DNA from: Emcibacteraceae bacterium
GTDB lineage: Bacteria > Pseudomonadota > Alphaproteobacteria > Sphingomonadales > Emcibacteraceae
DNA length: 64,000 nt
Assembly: GCA_041396985.1 (NCBI GenBank)
Contig: JAWKXO010000001.1
Span: 248,001-312,000 of the forward strand
Reading direction: 5' to 3'
This document shows, piece after piece, positions 46,430 through 55,590 of this stretch. A program made the translations under genes and the position numbers. Under the pieces are notes generated by a model. That model was given only the letters and a program-made list of their open reading frames with translations, searched no databases and had not been told where the DNA came from. How positions within the stretch are numbered: position 1 is the first letter of the stretch; each line of letters opens with the position of its first letter.

Positions 46430-47890
46430 CTAATTCGACGGATAGTTGGGAGATTCCCGGGTAATCGTCACGTCATGAACATGGCTTTCCCGAAGACCCG
46501 CACCGGAAATTTTTACAAATTCTGCATTTGCATGAAATTCTTTAATCGTCGCACTTCCGGTATAGCCCATGGCCGCTTTAAGTCCGCCGACTAGCTGATG
46601 GATCATGTTACCGGTCGGGCCTTTATATGGCACCTGCCCTTCGACACCTTCCGGTACCAGTTTAAGGCTTTCTGAAACATCTTCCTGAAAATAACGGTCC
46701 GCTGAGCCGCGTGACATGGCGCCAATTGATCCCATGCCACGATATGCTTTATACGAGCGACCGTGGTGTAAAAACACATCGCCCGGTGCATCTTCCGTTC
46801 CGGCAAGTAGTGATCCCACCATGACAGCAGAAGCCCCGGCTGCAATCGCCTTTGCAATATCACCTGATGTTTTTAATCCGCCATCGGCAATGATGGTCAC
46901 CCCTGCTTTATCCGCAACTTCAACCGCATCAAGAATAGCCGTAAGCTGTGGAACCCCAACCCCGGCAACAATACGGGTGGTGCAGATAGATCCTGGACCG
47001 ATCCCAACTTTTACAACATCGGCACCTGCATCAATCAGGGCTTTTGTGCCTGATGCTGTTGCCACGTTACCGCCGGAAAGCTGGATATTTGGATAATGTT
47101 TTTTGATTTTTGCAATTGTGTCAAGAACACCTTTCGAATGCCCATGAGCCGTATCAACCACCAGAAAATCAACCCCGGCATCAATAAGAGCTTCCGCCCG
47201 TTCATAGCCGTCATCCCCGACTGACGTTGCGGCCCCGGTCCGAAGACGTCCATTCACATCCTTACAGGCATTGGGGTTTAATTTTGCCTTTTCAATATCC
47301 TTGACGGTGACAAGTCCCACACATTTATAATCATCATCAACGATAATTATTTTTTCAATCCTGTTCTGATGGAGAAGATGCTTGGCCTCATCCGTAGTCA
47401 CATTTGCTTTTGCCGTCACCAGATTTTTGCTGGTCATGAGTTCGCTGACCTTTTGCATCATATTGGTGGCAAAACGGACATCGCGATTGGTCAATATTCC
47501 GACCAGTTTACCACTTCCACGCTCAACAACCGGAAGCCCGGATATTTTGGCATTTGTCATGACTTCAATTGCCTGGCTTAAGGTCTGATCAGGATGAACC
47601 GTTAGCGGATCAACCACCATACCACTTTCAAACTTTTTAACCCTTTGAACTTCGGTCGCCTGTTCCTGAATGGTCATATTTTTATGAATGATCCCAAGAC
47701 CACCTGCCTGAGCCATGGCTATCGCCATATCAGATTCAGTAACAGTATCCATCGCTGCCGATATCAGCGGGATATTAAGGGTAATTGTTTTCGTGAGAGC
47801 TGAACTTGACTGGACCTGGCGCGGGAGAACATTAGAAGCTTGGGGGACAAGCAAAACATCATCAAAAGTGAGGGCTTCGCGAATATTCAT
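46430..47890 (-). CDS. guaB: IMP dehydrogenase
   Basis: NAD-dependent oxidation of IMP to XMP. 486 residues. Opens NIREALTFDDVLLVPQAS; two CBS domains lie at about 95-205; catalytic Cys in GIGPGSICTTR; mobile flap RGMGSIGAM. Start at 47890 has AGGA 7 bases upstream; ten extra residues up to 47920 do not fit the family. First gene of the gua transcript. Confidence 0.98.
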   Translation of the reverse strand: MNIREALTFDDVLLVPQASNVLPRQVQSSSALTKTITLNIPLISAAMDTVTESDMAIAMAQAGGLGIIHKNMTIQEQATEVQRVKKFESGMVVDPLTVHPDQTLSQAIEVMTNAKISGLPVVERGSGKLVGILTNRDVRFATNMMQKVSELMTSKNLVTAKANVTTDEAKHLLHQNRIEKIIIVDDDYKCVGLVTVKDIEKAKLNPNACKDVNGRLRTGAATSVGDDGYERAEALIDAGVDFLVVDTAHGHSKGVLDTIAKIKKHYPNIQLSGGNVATASGTKALIDAGADVVKVGIGPGSICTTRIVAGVGVPQLTAILDAVEVADKAGVTIIADGGLKTSGDIAKAIAAGASAVMVGSLLAGTEDAPGDVFLHHGRSYKAYRGMGSIGAMSRGSADRYFQEDVSESLKLVPEGVEGQVPYKGPTGNMIHQLVGGLKAAMGYTGSATIKEFHANAEFVKISGAGLRESHVHDVTITRESPNYPSN

Positions 47891-47971
47891 ATTATTTCCT
47901 ATCCTACAAAGAAAAGTCAAATAACAAGATTCGCCGCAAAGGTCAAAGATTAAAGAAAATTATATGGTTTT

Positions 47972-48400
47972 TTATTGCTCGTGGATCATCTGGCGATAAC
48001 GTTCCGCTTCTTTATGATTAACCGGAACGCCGATGCCTTCTTCATAGATTCTCACCAGAAGCCGCTGTGCCCCCTGATGGCCGGGGGTGCCCATATTTTT
48101 ATCTTCCTCATATGCAAGATCGCGCCTGCTTCCTTCCGGCTGATCAATATAAGCTTCCCTTTTGGTAAGTCTTGGCTTTGCCGCCCTTTTAAGCCAATCA
48201 ATGGCTGTTTTATAATCCTGACGGTCAAAAGCTGCCACACCAAGCTCAAACTGGGAAACGGCATTGCCCTGATTAGCCGTGCATTGACGATAAGCATCCC
48301 GGTCATCAATCAGCGTTGTACAATCCGTATGCATAGCCCCGCAGGAGGCGAGATAGAAAGAACAGAACAGAATAGATATAATCCATACTATTTTTTTCAT
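47972..48400 (-). CDS. Sel1-repeat lipoprotein
   Basis: 142 residues with a lipobox YLASC at Cys20, so likely membrane-anchored. Two Sel1-type helical repeats are visible: AVSQFELGVAAFDRQDYKTA and HQGAQRLLVRIYEEGIGV. Such repeats mediate protein contacts. It overlaps tmk by 4 bases (ATGA). In many alphaproteobacteria holB follows tmk; it is not here. Role unknown. Confidence 0.8.
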   Translation of the reverse strand: MKKIVWIISILFCSFYLASCGAMHTDCTTLIDDRDAYRQCTANQGNAVSQFELGVAAFDRQDYKTAIDWLKRAAKPRLTKREAYIDQPEGSRRDLAYEEDKNMGTPGHQGAQRLLVRIYEEGIGVPVNHKEAERYRQMIHEQ

Positions 48401-49029
48401 AAGCAGCGGTCCTCAATAATTTCCCATACCCGTTCTGCGACTTCATCAATGGTTCCGGTCGCCTTAACGACAACACAGCGGTCCGGATTGTTTTTTGCAA
48501 TATCCAGAAAGCTTTTCTGTAATTTCTGATGAAAATCCTCGCCCATCCGCTCGTATCGGTCTTCATTGGAGGCATTTTCAATTTCCCGGCTTTTGGCACG
48601 GTGAAGCTCATGGCCATCCAGTATAATCGTCAGCTCGGGCCAGAAATCCCCGGTACTCAATCGGTGAAGATCAAGAAGTGTTCCAACGGAAATGCCCTGT
48701 CCATAGCCCTGATAGGCAATGGTTGAATCCGTATATCGGTCAGATATGACCCACTTTCCGGCGGCCAGGGCCGGTTTTACGGTGACAGCAAGATGTTCTG
48801 CCCGCGCCGCATTATGCAGAAGTGCTTCGGTCATCGGCTGCCATTTATCAGTGCCCCCTGTCACAAGAAGCGCGCGAATTTCCTCTGCACCAGGGGCGCC
48901 GCCCGGCTCCCGGGTCTGGACCACATCAATGCCCAAATCCGTTAGTTTTTTAACAAGAATATTAACCTGAGTGGATTTGCCAACCCCCTCGCCGCCTTCA
49001 AATGTTATGAATTTTCCGGGGTTAGTCAC
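48397..49029 (-). CDS. tmk: Thymidylate kinase
   Basis: dTMP to dTDP. 210 residues. P-loop FEGGEGVGKSTQ (about 10-21), DR(Y/H) motif ISDRYTDSTIAYQGYGQG, QTREPGGAPGAE. Overlaps the end of the carboxypeptidase gene by 8 bases, so translation is coupled. Start ATG 49029. Confidence 0.97.
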   Translation of the reverse strand: MTNPGKFITFEGGEGVGKSTQVNILVKKLTDLGIDVVQTREPGGAPGAEEIRALLVTGGTDKWQPMTEALLHNAARAEHLAVTVKPALAAGKWVISDRYTDSTIAYQGYGQGISVGTLLDLHRLSTGDFWPELTIILDGHELHRAKSREIENASNEDRYERMGEDFHQKLQKSFLDIAKNNPDRCVVVKATGTIDEVAERVWEIIEDRCL

Positions 49030-50203
49030 CCGATGAACCCATCAGCATATACATAAAGGCCGCTTTGATCCGGCTGATACCACCAAGACTGTCAATGTCT
49101 TTCCCGGCAACCAGCGGATATGATTTTGTCTGCATATCCTTTGCTGAAATTTCAAGCGTTGCAATCGGCTGCCCTTTTTTGATCGGGGCCGAAATCGGGC
49201 CGTCATAAATGACCTTGGCCGTCATATTGCGGCGGTCCTGTTTATTCATGGAAAGGGTTACATTCTGTTCTGATACAAGGGGAACCGTTGCTTCCTGCCC
49301 CAGCCAGACATTGGCATTGTCGATTGTCTGTCCGGCTTTGAGCATGTCATAAATACCGAAATTCCTAAACCCGTAATTAAGCAGTCTTTCAGACTCGTTT
49401 ATGCGGGCATTGTCGCTGTTCATTCCATTTACGACCAGCACCAGACGACGCCCATCCATCACGGCAGAAGACGCAAGCCCATACCCCCCGTCCTGGGTGT
49501 GGCCGGTTTTAAGACCATCGGCATTCACACGGTCCCGGTATAATAACCGGTTACGGTTAGGCTGGTTTACCCCGGCATAACTGAATGATTTTTCGGCAAA
49601 GATCGGATAATATTCCGGAAATTCTGTCGCAATTTTAAGAGAAAGCGTGGCAATGTCATGGGCGGACATATAATGATCCGCATCAGGCCAGCCATTGGTA
49701 TTGGTAAAATGACTTTGGGTAAGGCCAAGTTTCGCCGCTTCATCATTCATCATATTCACAAACACACCGACATCCCCGGCAATGGCGAGGGCAATCTGGG
49801 CACAGGCATCATTGCCTGACTGAACTATAATCCCCCTGAGCAGGTCATGAATGGTCACCGTGTCTCCGGCATTTACATACATGGTCGAGCCGGTATCATT
49901 GGTGCTGGTGTTTCGCCATTCGCGCCAGGTCGGTGTATCTTCCACCGTAAATGTATCCTCAAGCGACAGGCTGCCGTTTTTAAGCTGTTCAAAGGCGATA
50001 TAAACAGTCATCAGCTTGCTCATTGATGACGGTGTCATTTTTTCATCTGCATTTTTTTCAAACAGAATATCGCCGGTCGACGCTTCTATCAGGATGGCCT
50101 GTTCAGCCGGGGTCGACAGGGTCTGTGCATTCAGTACGCTTGCCATAGTGGCTGTTGAAAGACCCGCGAGGATGAGAAGACGAAATGATTTTTTGAGTTT
50201 CAT
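49022..50203 (-). CDS. D-alanyl-D-alanine carboxypeptidase (PBP5/6 family)
   Basis: Trims the terminal D-Ala of peptidoglycan stem peptides. 393 residues with a signal peptide (cleavage near VLNAQT). Active-site motifs: SSMSKLM (SxxK, about 58-63), SGND (SxN) and KTGHTQDGG (KTG). C-terminal beta-rich PBP5_C domain, then a final amphipathic stretch (SRIKAAFMYMLMG) resembling a membrane anchor. Lies with rlpA and mltB, a cell-wall cluster. Confidence 0.94.
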   Translation of the reverse strand: MKLKKSFRLLILAGLSTATMASVLNAQTLSTPAEQAILIEASTGDILFEKNADEKMTPSSMSKLMTVYIAFEQLKNGSLSLEDTFTVEDTPTWREWRNTSTNDTGSTMYVNAGDTVTIHDLLRGIIVQSGNDACAQIALAIAGDVGVFVNMMNDEAAKLGLTQSHFTNTNGWPDADHYMSAHDIATLSLKIATEFPEYYPIFAEKSFSYAGVNQPNRNRLLYRDRVNADGLKTGHTQDGGYGLASSAVMDGRRLVLVVNGMNSDNARINESERLLNYGFRNFGIYDMLKAGQTIDNANVWLGQEATVPLVSEQNVTLSMNKQDRRNMTAKVIYDGPISAPIKKGQPIATLEISAKDMQTKSYPLVAGKDIDSLGGISRIKAAFMYMLMGSSGD

Positions 50204-50238
50204 TCTTAAATACCTTGGTTTATTTCTGTTTACACCGC

Positions 50239-51141
50239 CTACTCATCGAATATGACTTTGGCGGTATTATGTCCTAATTTTAAAATTTGCTGTAACGCCG
50301 CATCGGCAGTTGTTCGGGATGGCAGTGGACCGACACGCACCCGATATAATTTGCGTCCGTTAAGGACAATGCTTTCAAGCACGGTTTCCCCCACCTGACT
50401 GACCGCGGTCATAACGCGCGATGCACTGCCAATCTGGCTATAGGCCCCCACCTGCACATAAAGATCGCCCTGTTCGTCAGTCGCCGGACTTAAGGAAGCC
50501 ATCTGCATTGGTGCGGGTGATGATGATACTGCCTGCATCTGAATCGGTTGTGATAATGCCGACTGGGATGGGAGTGGCTCTAGCACCTCAAGCGATTCAA
50601 CATTCACGCTAGCCACTTCCTGCTTCTGAATTGGGGGTTGCTCAACGGGCCTGGCAATCTGTACCGGGGCATCCGGGCCGGATACGGCCTCAACCCTTAC
50701 CCGCGTCGTGCCGCGTTTTTCAAAACCCAACAGCTGAGCACCGCGGCGGGAAACATCAATCAGCCGGTTACCGACAAACGGTCCCCGGTCATTAACGCGC
50801 AGGATCAGGGAACGGTTATTTTCCAGATTGGTCACCCGCACATAACTGGGCATCGGCAGCGTTGTGTGGGCCGCTGTCAGCGAATTCATATCATAAACTT
50901 CGCCGTTTGCAGTTCTTTTCGCGTGAAATTCCTCGCCGTACCATGACGCTATCCCCACTTCGTTATAGGTTGGGTCTTCTTTTGGCGTATACCATTTTCC
51001 CGCAACTTTATAAGGATCACCGATTTTGACACCCGGTGGTGGCGGTGCCGATGTCTGTAAGGGCTGCTCGGTGCCGCAGGCGCTTAAAAACGCCGCCATG
51101 AAACCAACTATTAAAAACCGATATAAAGTCATTTTATTCAT
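50239..51141 (-). CDS. rlpA: RlpA septal lytic transglycosylase/lipoprotein
   Basis: 300 residues. Lipobox FLSAC (Cys about 22); double-psi beta-barrel RlpA domain with GIASWYGEEFHAKRTANGE and VRVNDRGPFVGNRLIDVS; a Pro/Gln-rich linker; C-terminal SPOR domain (about 225-298, LYVQVGAYSQIGSA), which binds denuded glycans at the septum. Between mltB and the carboxypeptidase gene. Catalytic activity as a transglycosylase is known for some RlpA proteins only. Confidence 0.95.
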   Translation of the reverse strand: MNKMTLYRFLIVGFMAAFLSACGTEQPLQTSAPPPPGVKIGDPYKVAGKWYTPKEDPTYNEVGIASWYGEEFHAKRTANGEVYDMNSLTAAHTTLPMPSYVRVTNLENNRSLILRVNDRGPFVGNRLIDVSRRGAQLLGFEKRGTTRVRVEAVSGPDAPVQIARPVEQPPIQKQEVASVNVESLEVLEPLPSQSALSQPIQMQAVSSSPAPMQMASLSPATDEQGDLYVQVGAYSQIGSASRVMTAVSQVGETVLESIVLNGRKLYRVRVGPLPSRTTADAALQQILKLGHNTAKVIFDE

Positions 51142-51145
51142 TCAA

Positions 51146-52192
51146 CTATTTTAACTCATCCGATAGCAAGCTGACCCCAAGAGCATAAAGATTTGAACAG
51201 TTATAGGTCAGGATGGTCCGAAAATTCTGATAGGTCAGATAGGCCGGGCCGTCAATCCCCATTGGCATAAGGAGTGTGGCTTCAATATTGCTGTTGGCAA
51301 CCTTGGGAAGGTCACTGCCATCAAGATTGCGCACGCCCATTTGCTGCCATTCATCCAGTGAATATTTTTTACTGTGTGCCGATAGCGCCCTTTTGCAGGA
51401 TTTCGGAGGGTTTGGCTCATGGGTCAGATCAACAAGCGCCTGACGGGCACCAAGATCATCCGGCAATTTCACTTCCCGTCCCCATGTCTGGTCCGGGCGC
51501 CAGCCATGCACACTTAAATAATTGCCGATGGAGCCGAAAACATCCGCCTCATCGGTCCAGATATTTTTTTTACCGTCCCCGTCCATATCATAGGCATAGG
51601 CAAAAAAGCTTGTCGGCATAAACTGTCCCTGCCCCATGGCCCCGGCCCAGGAGCCGGTCATCTGATCCGGGGCAATATGCCCTTCTTCCAGGATCAGCAG
51701 GGCTTTAAGCAGCTCTTTTCTGAAAAAACTGCTGCGGCGCATATCATAGGCCAGCGTCATCAGCGAACGGACCACATTATAATTCCCGGTATAGGTCCCA
51801 TAATTGGTTTCCATCCCCCAGATCGAGGCAATGAAGCGTTTCTGCACAGCAATATTTTTTGCCGACGGGTCAAGCACATCGGCAAATTCCTGCATTTTTA
51901 TGCGGCCGTTTTTAATCCGTAAGGGGCTCACCCGCTTTTCAAGATATTCTTCCGCGGTCTGGGTAAATTCGGGCTGGCGGCGGTCAAGCTCGACCACTTT
52001 CGGGTCCGGCGTAAGCCCGTCAAAGGTCAGATCAAGTATGCGCTGGGACACGCCTTCCTGCAGCGCCTCTGCCTTAAGGTCAGCCAGCCACGTTTCAAAC
52101 GGCACGGGGTTATCCTCCACCTGCCGCTGGGCGTTGGCATTTATAATAAAGAACATGCTTGAAAATAACGTTATGAATAATGCTCTGATCAC
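51146..52192 (-). CDS. mltB: Lytic murein transglycosylase (MltB, GH103)
   Basis: Cleaves peptidoglycan to anhydromuropeptides. 348 residues. Catalytic Glu is in SIWGMETNYG; also SWAGAMGQGQFMPTSF and NYLSVHGWRPDQTWG, all GH103 landmarks. Start taken as GTG 52192 (AAGG 8 bases upstream), which gives a clean signal peptide ending NANAQ; GTG 52228 is an in-frame alternative adding 12 polar residues. Not lipidated, since no lipobox cysteine. Confidence 0.93.
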   Translation of the reverse strand: MIRALFITLFSSMFFIINANAQRQVEDNPVPFETWLADLKAEALQEGVSQRILDLTFDGLTPDPKVVELDRRQPEFTQTAEEYLEKRVSPLRIKNGRIKMQEFADVLDPSAKNIAVQKRFIASIWGMETNYGTYTGNYNVVRSLMTLAYDMRRSSFFRKELLKALLILEEGHIAPDQMTGSWAGAMGQGQFMPTSFFAYAYDMDGDGKKNIWTDEADVFGSIGNYLSVHGWRPDQTWGREVKLPDDLGARQALVDLTHEPNPPKSCKRALSAHSKKYSLDEWQQMGVRNLDGSDLPKVANSNIEATLLMPMGIDGPAYLTYQNFRTILTYNCSNLYALGVSLLSDELK

Positions 52193-52332
52193 TGATCTGC
52201 CCTTATTTCTATGCTGGAAAACGGTCACTATATTTGTGTTAGTATATATAGTTTAAAAATCTTGTCGATTCAAAGGCAAATAAGAAAAAAACGTAAATTA
52301 GCCAATATAATTGAAAACTCGCCAATCTATGC

Positions 52333-52361
52333 TTGACCATTAGTTCCTGATCCGCTAAATC
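52333..52361 (+). promoter_or_regulatory. Candidate promoter for tRNA-Ser
   Basis: TTGACC (52333-52338), 17-base spacer, TAAATC (52356-52361), about 34 bases before the tRNA. The -35 is near consensus, the -10 weaker. The rest of the 202-base gap after mltB shows nothing I can name. Confidence 0.5.
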
Positions 52362-52394
52362 CTCTTCTCACGCATAATCGCGTCTATATCTTGT

Positions 52395-52484
52395 GGAGAG
52401 GTGGCAGAGCGGTTGAATGCACTGGTCTTGAAAACCAGCAAGGGTGCAAGCCCTTCGTGGGTTCAAATCCCACCCTCTCCGCCA
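52395..52484 (+). tRNA. tRNA-Ser (anticodon UGA)
   Basis: 90-base tRNA with CCA encoded. Acceptor stem GGAGAGG (52395-52401) pairs with CCTCTCC (52474-52480). Anticodon stem CTGGT/ACCAG encloses loop CTTGAAA with anticodon TGA at 52429-52431. A long variable arm (GCAAGGGTGCAAGCCCTTC region) identifies a class II tRNA, and the T loop GGTTCAAATCC is standard. Reads UCA and probably other UCN serine codons. Confidence 0.98.
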
Positions 52485-52512
52485 TTTAACCAATCAGCAA
52501 AAAAACAATCCA

Positions 52513-53217
52513 TTAAACCCGCCGTGCCAGCCAGGCGCCCCAGAAAAGGCTGGCGAAAAAGCGGATCGGGTCATGAAAGCCCGCGTCGGCAAGTAAGGTT
52601 ATGACCGCCTGTTCCGACGGGGGCGGTTCTGCGCCCTCCAGCAGCTTACCCTGTTTTGCCACAACCTCGGCCTTGTTCGCCCCATTCATACGCCAGCGGT
52701 TGGCCCATGCCGCCATGAGCAACGGTTCAGACGCATAGCTGCGGTAATTGCCGGCAACGACAAATGGCGCACCGGGTTTTAACCGCGTTGAAATCTGGGC
52801 CAGAATATCACTTTTTTCCTGATCGGTCGGCAGGTGGTGAAGCACACCGATCATAATTGCCGCATCGAATGATGGTGTCGGGTCAAGATCAGCCACAGAC
52901 CCCAAAATCATTTCCACCCGATTTGAAAGCGCTGCCTGGTCAAGAAATTCACGGGCAAGATCAAGCATCGGTGGTGACGGATCAACGGCGACAAATGACC
53001 AATGCGGTTCAAGCCTGGCGGCGGCAATAATTTCACCGGCGGTGCCGCCGGCGCCGACAACCAGAATGCGTACGTCCGTTCCTTCCCCCAGTGCGGCGGC
53101 AAGCATACAGGCGGAAAGTTCATGACAGGCATCATAGCCCGCAAGACCGATCCGGCTTTGGCGGGCATATTCGCGTGCGCGGGCGTTATCAAATTTGGCA
53201 GAAGATTTGCTGGTCAT
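52513..53217 (-). CDS. Class I SAM-dependent methyltransferase
   Basis: 234 residues. SAM-binding motif I is ILVVGAGGTAGE (about 50-61), the acidic residue after strand 2 is in FVAVDPSPPML, and motif IV is IMIGVLHHLPTD. Resembles small-molecule methyltransferases; the acceptor is unknown. Visibly rich in G+C. It is convergent with tRNA-Ser and is the first gene of the catabolic region. Confidence 0.85.
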   Translation of the reverse strand: MTSKSSAKFDNARAREYARQSRIGLAGYDACHELSACMLAAALGEGTDVRILVVGAGGTAGEIIAAARLEPHWSFVAVDPSPPMLDLAREFLDQAALSNRVEMILGSVADLDPTPSFDAAIMIGVLHHLPTDQEKSDILAQISTRLKPGAPFVVAGNYRSYASEPLLMAAWANRWRMNGANKAEVVAKQGKLLEGAEPPPSEQAVITLLADAGFHDPIRFFASLFWGAWLARRV

Positions 53218-53257
53218 TTATTTTTTCCTGTATTTTTTTCTTCATTTATTCCCGTAT

Positions 53258-54406
53258 TTAGTCCTGATCAATTACACCAAATTCGAACACTGTGGTGGTT
53301 TCGTAAGTCTCACCCGGCCTTAAAACCGTGGTCGGGAAGTTTGAATGGTTCGGGCTATCGGGGAAATGCTGGGTTTCAAGGCAGAATGCCCCCCGCTTCT
53401 GATAGTTTGTATTTTCCTTGCCCGCAACCGTGCCATCAAGGAAATTGCCGGTATAAAACTGTAATCCGGGCTGATCGGTATAAAGTTTTATCATCCGGCC
53501 ACTTTTGGGTGAATAAACCGTTGCGGCAAGCTCAAAATCATTGGGAGATGATTTTTCAAGCACCCAGTTATGATCATACCCGAGACCATACTGAATTTGC
53601 TGTTCACCCGCCCCGATATCGCGGCCGATGGGTTTTGGGCTTTCAAAATCAAAGGCGGTGCCAATTACCGGGGCAATTTCCCCGGTCGGGATCAGCGTTT
53701 CATCAACGGGGGTAAAGCGATCCGCATTAATCATCATGACATGATCCAGGATTGACCCGGCATTATGGCCGTTTAAATTAAAATAGCTGTGGTTGGTTAA
53801 ATTGACCACGGTCGCCTTATCGGTGGTGGCGTGGTAAGAAATTGTCAATCTGTTCTGATCATCAAATGTGTAGGTGACGGTGGCGGATAACGCCCCCGGG
53901 TATCCCTCATCCCCATCGGGGCTAACGAGGGATAGGGTGAGCATTGCCGCGTCATCGGTTGTGCTTGGCTCACTTTGCCATATTTTTTTATCAAAGCCGA
54001 CAATGCCGCCATGAAGCGCATTGCCGATATTATTGATCGCCAGAGTGTATTCATTGCCATCTAGGCGGAATTTCCCCCTGGCAATGCGGTTGGCATAACG
54101 CCCGACCAGCGCCCCCATATAGGGGCTATCGGTCAGATATTGTTCCGGATTATCGAAGCCAAGGGCAATGTCAGCCAGATTGCCGTCCCGGTCCGGCATA
54201 TTGATCGTGGTAATAATGCCGCCAAGATCAAGAATATCAATACTGTTTCCTGCGCTGTTTTTAAGGGTATAAACCTGCACGGCGCGTCCGTCATCAAGCA
54301 TGCCAAACTGTTTTACACTGATACGGTCCAGTTCTTCGTTAGTCATGCAGGACACCAGTGAAAGGAACGCCCCGACAATAGCCGGGCAGAAGATATATTT
54401 TTTCAT
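53258..54406 (-). CDS. galM: Aldose 1-epimerase, lipoprotein form
   Basis: Interconverts alpha and beta anomers of galactose and other aldoses. 382 residues. Lipobox SLVSC (Cys20) predicts a lipid-anchored, periplasm-facing enzyme. Family motifs: GRYANRIARGKF, NLTNHSYFNLNG (His), GLGYDHNWVL and the C-terminal CLETQHFPDSPNH (catalytic Glu). Last of the leftward symporter-glycosidase-epimerase group; a surface mutarotase would convert released sugar before uptake. Confidence 0.93.
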   Translation of the reverse strand: MKKYIFCPAIVGAFLSLVSCMTNEELDRISVKQFGMLDDGRAVQVYTLKNSAGNSIDILDLGGIITTINMPDRDGNLADIALGFDNPEQYLTDSPYMGALVGRYANRIARGKFRLDGNEYTLAINNIGNALHGGIVGFDKKIWQSEPSTTDDAAMLTLSLVSPDGDEGYPGALSATVTYTFDDQNRLTISYHATTDKATVVNLTNHSYFNLNGHNAGSILDHVMMINADRFTPVDETLIPTGEIAPVIGTAFDFESPKPIGRDIGAGEQQIQYGLGYDHNWVLEKSSPNDFELAATVYSPKSGRMIKLYTDQPGLQFYTGNFLDGTVAGKENTNYQKRGAFCLETQHFPDSPNHSNFPTTVLRPGETYETTTVFEFGVIDQD

Positions 54407-54415
54407 TTTGTTTTC

Positions 54416-55564
54416 TCATTTATTGGTCTGCTTGATTAAATTGCTGATGAAGCGCACTTCTTCTTCGCTGTATTTGCTGCCATCGGCGCGGAGGATATCA
54501 TGAAACCAGGGGATTGGTTCCGCATTATAGCCCTGCGACCAGGACGCCCACGGATAATTGGTCTGGCTTTTGCCGGCGATGAAGCCCCAATTAATGGCAC
54601 CGATTTTCTTTGCCGCAAAATAGGGCATTATTTCCTCAAAGGTGCTGTAGGGCCGCGCCATATATTCGGTGCAGATCAGCGGTCGACCAAGCGCCTGAAG
54701 CGCCCCCGCAACGCTTTTTACATTTTTAAGCCCTTCATAGGAATGGAAAGTGATGATGTCTGAATTTTCCAGCATAAAATGATAAAGCTTCGAGGCCGGA
54801 TCGTCCGGATTTTCACCAACCCATGCCCCAAACCGGGACCGCCACACACCAGCGGTAAGTGGTTGGGAAGGGTTTACCGCCCGCGCCCAGCCGAATATTT
54901 TTTTAAGAAGCTGAAGGCTGAAAAATTCCTTATTTTTAATTTCCCTTGTGCCGTAGGCTTCCACATTCAAATTGCCCGGTTCATTATAAATATCCCAGAC
55001 CGCGACCCTTGGATCATTGCCAAATTCCGTGAGGATCCCTTTGACATAGCCTTCAAGTTCATCATGGCGGTCAAAATCCCCTAAAATGTCTTTTCCCGGG
55101 GCCTGTACCCAGCCGGAATTATGGGTATGGGGGATTGGCGCGCGCTGCTTACCCAGATGCGGAGACGGGTCCCACACATCATCAAACAGCACAAACATGA
55201 TCTTGATATTATTTTTATCGGCAATTTCAAGAAATCTGTTAATACGTTTTATGAAACCTTTTCGGTCCTGATCCCAAAGCAGATTATGCAGAAAAACCCG
55301 CGCCATGTTAAAGCCGATATTTTTGGCATAGCCCAGTTCCCGGTCGATTATATTATCGTCAAAGCTCTCTTCCTGCCACATTTCAAGCTGGTTAATGGCA
55401 TAGCTTGGCGCATAGTTAAACCCGGCGCTCCAGGCTTGCGCGGCGTACCAGTCATTGGCTTTCTGGGCGCTCCAGCGGTCGGCTTCGCCCCGCTCATTTG
55501 CCATTGCCATATGGCTTATGCCGATAAGGACCATATTAGCCATTAGCAGTTTTAAAAAACGCAT
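54416..55564 (-). CDS. Exported GH5-like glycoside hydrolase
   Basis: 382 residues with a signal peptide (cleavage near MAMANE). A (beta/alpha)8 clan-A hydrolase: acid/base Glu in VWDIYNEPGNL (about 195) and nucleophile Glu in LICTEYMARP (about 298), the usual spacing. Often labelled cellulase or 1,4-beta-xylanase; the neighbours suggest it acts on a galactose-containing glycoside, but that is inference. It lies between the symporter and the epimerase in one leftward unit. Confidence 0.82.
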   Translation of the reverse strand: MRFLKLLMANMVLIGISHMAMANERGEADRWSAQKANDWYAAQAWSAGFNYAPSYAINQLEMWQEESFDDNIIDRELGYAKNIGFNMARVFLHNLLWDQDRKGFIKRINRFLEIADKNNIKIMFVLFDDVWDPSPHLGKQRAPIPHTHNSGWVQAPGKDILGDFDRHDELEGYVKGILTEFGNDPRVAVWDIYNEPGNLNVEAYGTREIKNKEFFSLQLLKKIFGWARAVNPSQPLTAGVWRSRFGAWVGENPDDPASKLYHFMLENSDIITFHSYEGLKNVKSVAGALQALGRPLICTEYMARPYSTFEEIMPYFAAKKIGAINWGFIAGKSQTNYPWASWSQGYNAEPIPWFHDILRADGSKYSEEEVRFISNLIKQTNK

Positions 55565-55590
55565 TTTAATTTCCCCTTTTCCCGATTAAA

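Noticed and set aside
52460..52620. Nearby direct repeat of the tRNA-Ser 3' end (att site)
   Set aside because: No second copy of the tRNA tail was seen by eye in the window, and no integrase gene is present.
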